A stretch of DNA of 64,000 nt. Origin: Symbiodinium kawagutii (taxonomy: Eukaryota; Sar; Dinophyceae; Suessiales; Symbiodiniaceae). This document shows, piece after piece, positions 46,920-57,399 of the stretch; the stretch's first letter is position 1, and each line of letters begins with the position of its first letter. The position numbers and the translations under genes were made by a program. The notes under the pieces are model-generated. The model was not told where the DNA came from. It saw nothing but the letters and a program-made list of their open reading frames with translations, and did no database searches. The DNA is taken from positions 203,001 through 267,000 of the forward strand of contig VSDK01013117.1 in assembly GCA_009767595.1 (NCBI GenBank). Reading direction: 5' to 3'.

Positions 46920-48517
46920 CTCTGGTCACAAGCAAGGGTGACACATGATTGCCGCAACTGCAAATGAAACTTGGGGATGTTATTTGCTCAGTTGCAGGGA
47001 AAGGAGAACCAACACGAACATACGATTACTATCAACACATATTGTTATTTGATTGCAGTCATGCAACAACATAGTTGATTCATGAACACGTTGCAGCAAC
47101 CACTTAGGGATGGGATCTACAACGCGCGGAGATAAAATCGCGAAGCTTGTAATTTCTGCTTGACACGTCTCTGAAGTGTTTGGTCTGTCCAAAACACTTG
47201 AGAAAGAGAAAGAAAGTGGATCGGTCAACTGCAAGAACGGGAGGCCTAAGCATACTACAACAGCTGGCACGGCATCATGCCTCCTCAAATGAGCAAAACA
47301 CCCGTGAGATGGCTGTATATCACTCCATCTATATATTAAACAATATTTACTGATGTGTTTGTGCAGCTATGTGTATATGTGCATTGTACATGTTTCAAAA
47401 TATGTTGTGACTAGAAACCACAAGGGATTGAGACTTATGCCTCTACTCATCTTTTCTCAAACTGGATCTTCTGCGTGCCTGCCCGCAGGTCTGCCGCACC
47501 TGCACAAAAACGGTTGATGGTAACATTGCATGTGAAGCATCCCTTTCAGCTGAAACAGCTAATGAATGTAGGTGAAATCACCGGCACAGCCACGACCTCA
47601 CTGGTGGGCGTAGGAACTTCTACCAGCCTCAGATGCTGTGGCATGCTCCGCCCAGGTTGGAAGCAGGTCATTGCCACCAGATGCTGGTGGTTTTTGACAT
47701 TCGTTGGATGTGCAACCGCAAGCTATCATCTTGCTGCATCAGTGAACTGCTAGTATGCAAGGAGCACAAGGCACGAGAATGTCAAAATGGTGCCAAGGCC
47801 CACAAATGACTTGCCGTAGCTGCCAAAACAAGGATGCTACGAAAACAGTTACGCTACACTATGCTCTCCATCCGACTGGTTGGTAGAATGGGAATTGCGG
47901 AGCATGAAGTATCAAAATTCTGATTTGAACACCTGAAGCTAAGCCGACGGTACAACACTTCAGGACTGTATTTGTAGTGTCGCGCCCTTCCGATTCCAAG
48001 GTGTCCCACATACGCTGGGTTCCCAACCCTGAGGACAGTCAAAATGAATGGAAAAAAGCGTTACAAGCCAAGCTGTCATTAGAACTGTATGGCTTGGTTG
48101 GCTGTATCGAGCTATGCAAAAATCATTCTGATGACCAGTTGGATTGTGAAGCCCAAATCATCCGGTCTCACTACTTTTCCAGATCCACCATAGTTCTAGG
48201 TCATGCCAAGAGGTCAGATTTGAGAAAAACACCAACTGGTCTATAAACAAATGCTGACACACTGGCACATGCACATACTGTAATATATACATATATATAT
48301 ATATATATCTATCTATTCTTTTCATTTATCTATATCAATATAAGAAAATGAATAAGTAAATAAAAAAATATACACAAGTTTATTTTCAGTTAATAATCTG
48401 TATGAATATGTATGAATAAACATATCTATGAATATTTGCTACAAATAAAAACAATGTATCCAAGATGCTGTACTCCCATGTACTCCCTACTCATGACAAG
48501 CCCACCTGAACGATCCA
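46920..48517. other. unassigned stretch
   Basis: The minus-strand frame at 46980-47288 is open with no acceptor or family. A TA run lies at 48291-48309. Nothing else is seen. Confidence 0.3.
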
Positions 48518-48618
48518 TCAACGCACTAGTCGCAGCACCGACTCAACTGAGTTGCCCAGCTGATCCCAGGCATCCACAGCAACCGAGATCTTGCGCACTC
48601 CCCTGCTTCCGTGGGTGC
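48518..48618 (-). CDS. terminal exon of an unidentified gene beside cassette copy B
   Basis: After an AAG|G acceptor the frame reads THGSRGVRKISVAVDAWDQ and then LGNSVESVLRLVR with a TGA stop at 48518. The cassette AP2 frame ends only about 300 bases upstream (48926). Either this exon belongs to the cassette gene or its own gene is interrupted by the cassette. I do not recognise the family. Confidence 0.4.
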
Positions 48619-48925
48619 CTTGGTGCCCGGCAAATGGGCGGTCCATGATAAAAACATGGAACAACTTGAACAACCCCAAATGAAGATGGCAAATCAATCA
48701 AATCTCATCAAGTCATTTGTAACCAGCTATAGGCTTGGACCAAAGGAAAGAACAACTCTCTGCATCTCTTCGCAAGATCGCAGTCAACCACCCAAATAGA
48801 CGACGGACAGGATCCCTGCGCACCTGTGAGGCCATCTGTTTGGATGCAACGCATGCCGCATGCGGGTGGTCTGTTAGGGTCGGGGTGTCAGTGCTGATGC
48901 GGATTCGAATCGGTGGCTTGTGCAC

Positions 48926-49915
48926 TCACTTGCACTGCTTCTTTGCAGGCTGCGCTTTGCATTTCGCAGCACTTCCTTTCTCCTTCTCCTGCTTCTTCTT
49001 CCAGGCCACGGCCACTTTGAAGGAGCGCTCCAGCTCCTCCTCCGAGTGGTCCTTGGGCTTGACATGGAAATGTCGATTCGCGCCACCAACTTGGCATTGG
49101 GCATGCCACTGCTGCGACCTCTGCTCCCACGTCACCCCAGGGTATGGGACCTTGGGGCGGAAGACCGGCAGCTCCGCCAGGGTGCTGACGGCCGTGACCT
49201 GGCGCTCCAGGCCGTGCGCCTCCCGGAGCTCCAGCGCCTTCGCCTCCGCAGCCGCCTTCTCGGTGAAGTAGCCGCCCTGTACGCTCTTCTTGCCGCCCTT
49301 CAGGGAGATCTGCACCTGCCATTTTTGATCCCGTTTGTTCCACACCACCCCCGGCACTTCGCTGGTGAAGTTGGGGTCCCGTGGCTTCGGCTCGCTGAGG
49401 ACGCCCTGCAGCACGAGCTCCGCGCGGAAGGCCTTGGCCGCCTGCAGGGCCTCGACGTCGGCCTCGGCCTCGGTGCGGCCTGGGACCAGGAACTTTTTCA
49501 CAGCAAACTCTCGATTTGTTTGGCCAATCCGTTTCCCTCTCGAATCAAATCTGGGGAAACTGACCTCCCATGAGCAGTGATTTCGGTTCCACTTGACATT
49601 TGGCACCCCGCTCTGCTTCGCTGAATTGTGTCTCTGGAATCGACTTGGCTTCTGCCCCTCAGGCTGTGCAGCAGGCTCACTAGCTGATCCCGCAACAGCC
49701 GTTTCCTTGGCTTTCTCTCCTCTTGCTGCCACCTCTGCCGCTCCAATAGATTCAAAGAGTTCCACACCTTGCATGGCAGCGCTGCCACCTGTGGATGAGA
49801 GCCGCCGGAGACCGTTCTCATCGAAAACCCAACCGCGACCAGCCCACACACCTGTGGGCAAGTCTCTCATCCAAGGCCACATCTTCATGCAGTCCAGGCC
49901 CCGAACCTTGCACTC
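48926..49915 (-). CDS. AP2-domain-like DNA-binding protein, copy B (3' exon)
   Basis: A CAG|G acceptor places the exon start at 49915. The open frame itself extends to a Met at 49993, but that upstream part differs from copy A and is probably intron. Three AP2-like modules are visible, opening with SGVPNVKW, EVPGVVW and YPGVTW, each followed by a second Trp in the next strand (CSWEV, QKWQV, QQWHA). The N-terminal WPWMRDLPTGVWAGRGW block is nearly identical to copy A. The protein ends in a Lys-rich tail. The frame is intact, and most differences from copy A keep the module pattern, so both copies appear to be kept functional. Confidence 0.82.
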   Translation of the reverse strand, partial: ECKVRGLDCMKMWPWMRDLPTGVWAGRGWVFDENGLRRLSSTGGSAAMQGVELFESIGAAEVAARGEKAKETAVAGSASEPAAQPEGQKPSRFQRHNSAKQSGVPNVKWNRNHCSWEVSFPRFDSRGKRIGQTNREFAVKKFLVPGRTEAEADVEALQAAKAFRAELVLQGVLSEPKPRDPNFTSEVPGVVWNKRDQKWQVQISLKGGKKSVQGGYFTEKAAAEAKALELREAHGLERQVTAVSTLAELPVFRPKVPYPGVTWEQRSQQWHAQCQVGGANRHFHVKPKDHSEEELERSFKVAVAWKKKQEKEKGSAAKCKAQPAKKQCK

Positions 49916-50136
49916 CTGGCATTCGGGATACAGGGCAAAATGTATGTCAAACACCTCAGTACAATAGACACCTAATCTTGAAGCTGGCTGCATCGGGTTG
50001 ATTTATGTTGATTCTATACCGAGGGTGGACCACACAAATCCCTTCATTTGTGAGGCTTGGCATGGTTGCCGTTTGCAAGGTTATGCAAGTGCAAGCCTGA
50101 ACACTAAGAAGCACCCCCGAGCTCCGTCCTGCGTGT

Positions 50137-50550
50137 TCAAGTCATCATCCCATGTTCCCTGCACCACATGCGACAGTGCATGCGGCGCCTCCACCTGCAG
50201 AGAAAGGGTGGAAAAAGAAGACAAAGAACACGGAACTGTCTTACCATCGCTTTCGTAACCCTTACATCATGGGCACGGAAACTTTTTACAATCGTCCGCT
50301 GAATCAAGTGTTCGGCCTCGTTCGTGAAAGTTGCAGGGTCCTGGCGGTGCTTGTGGTGGAACCGCTGCAAGCACCGCAAACTACGTCCATCGAGCTGCAA
50401 CACACATGCTGGTGCATCAGTTTGTGGTGCTGATGGTCTTCCGGTCATGGAGCCCAAGAAGAAGTTTGCAGGGCAACAGGGCCTGGATTCAGGACGGACA
50501 TCCAAAGACAAGTCCGATTGTTCCACTCTGCCCCACATGACTCGGTTCAC
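50137..50550 (-). other. conserved stretch between exons, copy B
   Basis: Counterpart of 1790-2212 in copy A. The shared part centres on LQLDGRSLRCLQRFHHKH. The ends of the frame differ from copy A, and changes are often amino-acid changing, so coding status is doubtful. Confidence 0.35.
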
Positions 50551-50662
50551 CTAGTTGCTACTGTAGGTGGTCAGGGGTTACGTGGCTCGAAACATGGCAC
50601 GTTCCCGGTTCAATGAGTGTCAGTCTGAGGTGTTGCAATTTTGGATTTGCTGGATGACTGGT

Positions 50663-50818
50663 TCACTTCATTGGATGAATTGTGAAAATGATACGACGAC
50701 GAAATTGCCTGGTTGGACTCCATGTCTGTGAGCTGCGAAAAGCCAAGCACTGCTTCACCCAGCTTGCAGCTTGCGAAGCGAATGCGTCCACGGAGCTTCT
50801 TCTGGCACTGTCAGAGTC
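50663..50818 (-). CDS. conserved terminal exon of the SUMO-motif protein, copy B
   Basis: Same length and stop as the copy A exon at 2324-2479. It begins DSDSARRSSVDAF after CAG|G and ends FTIHPMK. The tract between it and its upstream exon has expanded by the 1.4-kb insert, which would then be intronic. Confidence 0.55.
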   Translation of the reverse strand, partial: DSDSARRSSVDAFASQAASWVKQCLAFRSSQTWSPTRQFRRRIIFTIHPMK

Positions 50819-50879
50819 CTGCCAAGAAAAGGGAGAAAAACTTGGATGCCCTTGCCAGCTACAAGACATATAGTAAAAT

Positions 50880-52250
50880 AAAGACATATAGAACAAACCA
50901 AAAAAGCAAACAAAAGAGGTAAACACTTGAGATCCAGGGGGGTGAACGAAAGCTGCAGGGCTGCAAAGCAATGCAGCAGAAGGATGCACATGGATAAGTA
51001 GAATATATGTTGGATGTTGGTAAATATGTAAATGTCATCATGGTCGAGAGATGTGGTTCGTGTCTTTCGTTTGGCATGCTTCTTGTCACGGTCTGTATGT
51101 TTCTAAGATGCGCCCTGGTTTGTTTTGCACGGTTACTGTTAACTTCTGAGATGTTTGCGACAAATCGTTAGTTGGATGTTTGCACTCTCTGTCGTTGCGC
51201 CGCGAGGGATGGTGAACACAAGCAAAGGTGATGTTTCTTCTTCCAGTGTGTATGCTTCTGGTATGTTTCTGATATGTTTCTTGCTCTGCTGCGTGCCTTT
51301 GGTGCGCTTCTTGTTGCTGTCTGCATGTTTCTAAAATGCTTATTGTTTTGTTTTGCATGCTCGTTGTGTGAATTATTTTCCTGTCTGTAGGCTGGCGGCA
51401 CGCTTCTTGTTCCTGCAAATATGTTGCGTTTTTCTAGTTCCGGCTGCATCGTTCTAGTGTGCTTCCCGTTACTGTCTGTACCCTTCTGGTAAGCTTCTGG
51501 TATGCTTTCTGTGTGCTTCACGTTGCTGTCTTCAGGCTGCTGGCGTATTTTGGTATGGTGTGAGGTATGCTTCTTGTTCCAGTGCGTATGTGTCTGGAAT
51601 TGTTTTATTCCTGTTTGTGAGTCTGAGATTTGCATCTTGTGCTATACGTACCGCCAGTCCACCACGGACACACCACAACAAAGACACCAGAACACACCAG
51701 CCGAAAAAGGGAAAATAACGAAAACATGCCCACAAAACACAACCGACAAGAAAAAATCAACCACTAGCAAAACACCGCCACTGAAACGCCACTGCAACAG
51801 CAAAACATCGTCACCACCACCGTCACCAGCACCAGCACCACCAAAATCTCACCAACACACCATCAAAACATCACCGCAGCACTGCCAAAGACACCGCCAA
51901 AAATGTGAAAACACCACCACGTACTTCTAAAGATTGCCGATTTCCAAATCAATTGGTTGAAAAAAACATGTCAACATACAAATTTTGCAGGTTTTTTGCC
52001 CTAGATAAGCGCGAAAACATGTGTTTGTACATGTTTTTTAGCCAATGCGAAGACCCAAAAACCGGGACCGGGGGGGCGAGCCCATGGGGGGAGGGGGGTG
52101 TTTTGATGTGAGATTCACGTCGTTGGGCCGCTGACCCCCCCCAAACCCACAAAGACTAAAATAGCTAACGCTAACCAAACTCGAGCTGCTGGACGCAGCT
52201 TTCGTAATATGTGAAAATAAACTTCTTATGGCTGAAGACTATGGCTGAGT
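50880..52250. other. 1.4-kb insert specific to cassette copy B
   Basis: Absent from copy A at the matching place (about 2530-2600). It contains three zones: a degenerate minisatellite (51080-51640) with units such as TATGTTTCTGGTATG and GCTTCTTGTT; a CACCAC/ACCGCC-rich zone (51650-51930); and a G-rich then C-rich pair (52065-52145), where GGGGGG is followed 70 bases later by CCCCCC. No coding frame is convincing. The minus frame at 51168-51635 is only the translation of the minisatellite. Confidence 0.75.
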
Positions 52251-53082
52251 CGGATTTGAAGGGTAGGAGTGCCACCATGATAGAGGTCCAAGACCTGTCC
52301 TCGTGACCATGGGCAGCTCCTTGGTCACATGAGGGGGCTGCTTCGGAGGCAGCTTGGTCTGGTGGGGCAATGCCATCTTCTACCGATGTTGGCACAGTTT
52401 CAGCGGCAGCCCTTGAAGATTCGAAGTCGGCTGAACACCGCTTACTGATCTCCTTGCGGAATACTTGCAACCACTGATCATCGTTCTCAATGCCTTTCAG
52501 GTTGGCTTCCTGGCCATCAAGCCTCTCCTGCTTGACCTTCACGCCACCGACAAGTTCTTTCTTCACAGAGCACGGCGCAACCTCCATCTGGGTCGTCTTT
52601 TGCCAGTCGCGGCGGGTCAAGCGACGGCGCTTCGAAGCCAATGTGTTTTCTGGCTCAGCTAGCCTTGGATACGGAGCACCATCATCGCTCTGCTCTTGGG
52701 CTCTTCCTTGGATTGCAAGTTCTACACTTGCAGACTTCATCTGCAAAACTTCGGAATCCGGGTGATGCTTCTCTACAATCTCCTCTTTGATCCTGAGCCC
52801 GTGCATGTCATCACTATCAGAACTCAAAGGCTTCATGTCTTGTTCCATCTCCTCATGAATCTCCAACTTCACCTGTAACAAAAGATCATCCATCTCCATA
52901 CTTGCCTTCTGCAGGCTTTCCTGGTTGACTTCTTGCTCATCAAGTTTCTCCTGCTTGACCTTCACGCCACCGGCAAATTCTTTTTTTACTGAGCACGGCG
53001 CCACCTCCATCTGCATCATCTCTTGGTAGTCACCATCGATCAGGCTGTGCTTGGCATCGCAGGATGCCTCTGGTGTTTTCAT
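52171..53082 (-). CDS. Glu/Lys-rich nuclear protein with repeated SUMO-type motifs, copy B
   Basis: 303-residue frame from the Met at 53082 (MKTPEASC). The motifs VKKE, VKVKQE, VKLE, IKEE, VKKE and VKVKQE lie in the same order as copy A. The two internal repeats are more alike here than in copy A: both contain MEVAPCSVKKE followed by GGVKVKQE. The KRRRLTRRDWQK basic segment is kept. About 75 residues at the C-terminal end extend beyond the match with copy A and run toward the insert, so they are probably not all coding. No known family recognised. Confidence 0.68.
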   Translation of the reverse strand: MKTPEASCDAKHSLIDGDYQEMMQMEVAPCSVKKEFAGGVKVKQEKLDEQEVNQESLQKASMEMDDLLLQVKLEIHEEMEQDMKPLSSDSDDMHGLRIKEEIVEKHHPDSEVLQMKSASVELAIQGRAQEQSDDGAPYPRLAEPENTLASKRRRLTRRDWQKTTQMEVAPCSVKKELVGGVKVKQERLDGQEANLKGIENDDQWLQVFRKEISKRCSADFESSRAAAETVPTSVEDGIAPPDQAASEAAPSCDQGAAHGHEDRSWTSIMVALLPFKSDSAIVFSHKKFIFTYYESCVQQLEFG

Positions 53083-53157
53083 GGTAACGATTCAATGTCC
53101 TAGGCCGACAATTTCTCGGTGATGCCCAGGCTGGGGATGTTGAGCCCCAAATGGCAG

Positions 53158-55901
53158 GCCGGACGTGAAACTTCAAAGGAAGGACCTGTAGCACGTGGCC
53201 CTTCCGCCAACTGCTGCTTGCTGGAGGCGGGAAGGAAAAAGAGATGAGCTAGGCGACCCGTTGTGGATCCTCCACGTAGCCCACAAAACGCTTCAGAAAC
53301 TCATTGATTTCAACCAAACAAATTCCAGATCGCCGAGTGGCAAGAGAGAACGCTGGCGGTACTCAGCTTCCTGGAAAGCAAGTCGCGACGACAGCTGTGA
53401 CACATCCTGACATTCCTGACTCCAACAAATGATGCCTGGCATTTCGTGATCAAATGTTGGGAAGGTCTACCTATTTTTGCATGGTACTTACTGACATAGT
53501 TGGCGCTTTAACGGCATCGATGACGTGAATGGGAGCAAACCAAAATGCAAATTCAAGTTCCAGGCTTAGCAGGCAGTACATGTATGGAGCGATGTGTTTC
53601 ACTATATGTGTATATATATATATATACATACATTGTTTTTTTTTAACGTGTGTATAAGAGAACAAATAAACGTACATCACAAACATAGAAATATGTACAA
53701 TATCTCTTTCTATCTATATACATACCCCCACTGAAGTCCATGTGTCATGGACTGCTCTTGCTGTACCCTGGCCCTGTCCTTCTCGGTAGCTCCTCTTCAG
53801 GTGCCACACCTGCCAAGTGGAGAGTCGTAGCCCCTCATGATCTGGCCTTACCAGTTCGTTTGTTTCCCCGCGCTTAGGAACGAGTGCCCCCAAGGCCAGT
53901 CTAGCCGATGCTTACCTGCATTTTCTAGACTGAGTGGACTCAGATAGATTAGATTTTACAAGAGGGTAAAGAGACAAACAAATAGATAGATGGATGGATG
54001 GATAGATAGAACAATAGATAGAAAATCGATCGATACATTCCCTGGTTGATCAAAAATAGTCCACATGGCTTCTACCTGAAAAAGCAAAAGCTGTGCTGTT
54101 AGAAGTGCAAGGTGGAGTGCAAATAGTAGCATAATTGCGGCCCTAGCTGGTTTATGGTGGTTTACAAATGTTTGCCAAGTATTGATGCATGATGAAAAGC
54201 GGTCAATGTTCAGGTGGCACCAAACAATGAAACCAGGCATTCTCAGATATCTTGGCTCATGCATGATTAACGGTGGCTTTAAGAACAATAACAATAATTC
54301 CAATAATTGTCATATTCAAAGGCGCTTGCTCAAAAGGGAACGTGAGGGATTGGTGTCATCATGTATCCTCACGTGCAGTGTTTTGCTCGTGTTCGGATGC
54401 AAATTTACTGGAAAACAATAGTGGATAGAAAGGGGATATGTAAGATCAACGGGAACCACAACTCTCAACCCTCAAAAGCCCCCAGAGAACGAATAGATCA
54501 CCAACCCTGCGCTAGAAAGAAAATAAAAAGGATATGCAAAAAAAACTGTATCATGAGAGGATATGTGGAATGGACGTCAAAGAAGTCGTCTTCTTGACTT
54601 GGAATCGCACTCGAAGAAGTCCCTATCGCCCGACATGTCACGAAGCCGTTCTATTACTGAGGCAGTGGCCATCGGTGAAAGCGACGTCTCGATAGTCGGC
54701 AGCAGCAGGTGCAGGCCTTTGTGGAGGCGGTGGGGCCCTGGGAATCTTGATGAACAACTGTGAAGATGCGCAGTGGTTGAGCACGTGGACACTGCAAAAT
54801 CATCTTCTTGCTCGGTCCGAATCCACAGGTTCGCATCCTTCCATCTCCAGTCCCAATCAAAAGGCTGCTGGCATTTCAGGATCAACAAGTACATGAGCAA
54901 AGTTCAAATGAAACAAATGACGCTGTCCATAAAACAGTGCACAATATCAACCCAAGTTTTTGGTGGTTGGCAAACATTCCTGGAACTGTTATGTGTACAG
55001 AATCAGCCCTACACTTTCAACTTCTTCAACCAGTGATCATTCCAGGAGGATTGATGGATGGCGGCACCATGGCTGGAAACCCCGGGAACCGCCCTGTGCT
55101 CCAACTCTGCGCCCGCACGGATCTGCTTCGATTTCATGCTCCTGAGGGAGCCATGGTTGGTGGCGGATGGAGGGCTATTGGCAAATAGCAAGGTGGGTAT
55201 AGTTAGATGGCAAGTTAGGTGGCTACTTAATGGCTACCTAAAGGGTAAAAAATATTTGGATGTATTCAAAGAAGGTTAAGAAGGATTTATCTTCTTAATA
55301 GTGGTGAAGAGCGATTGATAATGTCATGACATTGCCAAAAAAGTTCGGGACTGGGAACATTTTGTAATTGCAAGTGTGGCCTAGTGACCGTATCGACCAA
55401 CAAGAATAGGGACACTTGAAAATATAGCGATGAACCTAGTAACTACAATGACAGAGTCTACCTTCAACCGATGCGCTTGAACCTGTAGTCATGGTCCCAA
55501 CCCACTTGCTGAAAAGGGTTTCACCGCCCAGGCATGTCCTCCACACATTCCGACTGTGAAACAACCGGGTCTTCCTCAGCGTCTGGTGATTCGATTGTAG
55601 TGGCCAAAGCAACTCCCATCTTCACAGCCAATTTGCTCACTGTAGGCCCATGCACATGCAAAACTGGACGTGTATCCAAGCATGCCTGCATGGGCAATGT
55701 GGAAAGTGAGTTATGTACTTTTTTCAGTCCCTCGCTTTCTCTAAGGCCTTTGTTTTGGAATGGTTTGGGATCTGAATCGTCAAATCCCCTAAGTGCAATG
55801 CGACAAGTGAGTGCATGCAGTAGCTGAGTCTATGCGCCGCGTAGATGTACAAAGGCCCCGGCAGAAAATGCACGCAAACAAACACACACCCTCCCGCTCA
55901 C
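53158..55901. other. unassigned stretch
   Basis: The minus-strand frame at 54577-54900 (TIETSLSPMATASVIERLR, ending CDSKSRRRLL) has good composition but no AG|G acceptor that I can fix; the plus strand is also open there. TA and GATA-like runs lie at about 53612-53626 and 53980-54020. Confidence 0.3.
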
Positions 55902-57364
55902 CCACAGGACTCCAGACCGGTGGTGGCGGTGGTGGCGGTGGCGGAGGCTCATGTGCCACTGGCGAAAGCAACCTCTCCTGCCGCACGGGTCGCATATGCA
56001 TCATAGACATGCCTTTCACATTACGTGTGGCACTTGACACTTGATCCTCTGAGGAGAGTGGTGACATTCATGCGGCCATTCCTGGACCAGTTCCCTCCAA
56101 CGTCTGGTGGGAGGATCCCATACTGAATCGCCCGTGTTGACGTTGATGTAGTAGTACCTGGCGCAGCGACAGCAAACTTTCATACGCTCATGTTGAATTC
56201 CCATGGGGCAATAGATGGCAAAGTAAATCGACTACCTGCAATTTACCTTCAAATTTCAGCTAAGCAGTGTCAAACATCCGGATGGGCCAATGCAGCAATC
56301 GAGAATTCCATGTCACGACGACGACGACGACGACGAGGATGGTGGTAGTGGTGGTGGTGATCCCTGCTCTACAGCAGGTAGCCGGACCTCGTTGAATGAT
56401 CAACCGCAGTGCTATCTATCAGGTCGCAGTGCTGCCACATCACATCATTTCATTCATCATTGGCTCCGCCTAGCGATGAATCAGTTGATTCAGGACATCC
56501 ATTTTGGCTGCTAATTATTGGGGACAACCCCGCACCGATAGCGGGTATGGAAAGGCATGATTACATGATTCCCTGCGACGAGCGGGTAGCGAGACACTGA
56601 AATTAGCCAACAATTGAGCCATTATGAGCGACACCCCTACCCCTTATCCGGATTAAGCCGGCGAAAAAAAACAGCTACAAGTAGTCCTGTATACTGTTCT
56701 AAACCTACCCCGTATGCCCAACTATTGTTGGCATCATTGATTGTTAGCCATGGCTCACCCCATCTTAACAATCAACTGTAGATTGTTGTTGATTATCACT
56801 TCGCTGGTGTTTTCCCATCATTCACCATCAACATTCCCTCCTATTGTTGGCCACCCCATCGCTAGCCATGAGCCTGGAGTGTATGACCATCACTTATCAA
56901 CAATTTCTATTCACTAATCATCAGTAGTGGGATTAACCAAGATCGACCACGGGTAATTCACCATCACTAATGCTTGACCGCTTTTTCACCATGAATTGTC
57001 ACCGTTCTTACTTCATCAACCACGAAGTTAACCGCCACTAGCCATCTCTAACCATGGCTACTAACCAACATCAATCATCAAACACAAGCCACCACCAACC
57101 GTGGTCAATCCCCGTTGATGAATCACCATTAACTTGTCCACCCACCACTCTGAATCACCATTAACCCAAGTACTAACCACCATTAACCACCATCAACCCC
57201 TACTAATCCCTAGTAACCACGACCACGAACCCATCTCCTAACCCATCTCCTCACCACTAACCACCCCCAAGCCTCACCCAGCCCCAGCAGCGAGCCGCTC
57301 GCCTTCCAGGGCTGGATCTGCTCTCGTGTTGGAACCAGGGCTCCCAGGTGCGTTCACCGGTGGC
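55902..57364 (-). CDS. WW-domain protein with polyproline stretch, partial
   Basis: Exon 56157-56082 (acceptor CAG|G) reads YYYINVNTGDSVWDPPT, the second half of a WW domain including the second Trp and Pro. It joins through a GA donor in phase 0 to exon 56046-55902, which ends in a GTGAGC donor. That exon carries RNVKGMSMMHMRPVRQERL and a run of ten prolines before VWSPV. Upstream, a frame starting at 57364 after GAG|G reads ATGERTWEP, the C-terminal half of another WW domain. WW domains bind proline-rich peptides, so the protein could bind itself or similar partners. The first halves of the domains and the gene ends were not found. Confidence 0.65.
56690..57260. repeat. degenerate ACCATCA/CACTAACC-rich sequence
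   Basis: Many imperfect copies of ACCATTAACC, CCATCA and CACTAACC follow one another for over 500 bases. No fixed unit length is clear. It lies in the presumed WW gene intron or spacer. Confidence 0.6.
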
Positions 57365-57399
57365 CTCGGAGCGGACCAAGAAAGGAACAACAAAAAAGA

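Larger units (their letters stand above)
48850..53157 (-). repeat. duplicated AP2/SUMO-motif cassette, copy B
   Basis: Same order and orientation as copy A (175-3457), about 48.7 kb away. It carries a 1.4-kb insert (about 50880-52250) between the conserved terminal exon and the Glu/Lys-rich frame, and lacks the 330-base insert of copy A. Both cassettes end at the same place on the right, after GATGCCCAGGCT. Confidence 0.85.

Noticed and set aside
56690-57260. Possible interstitial telomere repeat
   Set aside because: The units are ACCATTAACC- and CACTAACC-like and irregular, not runs of CCCTAAA.
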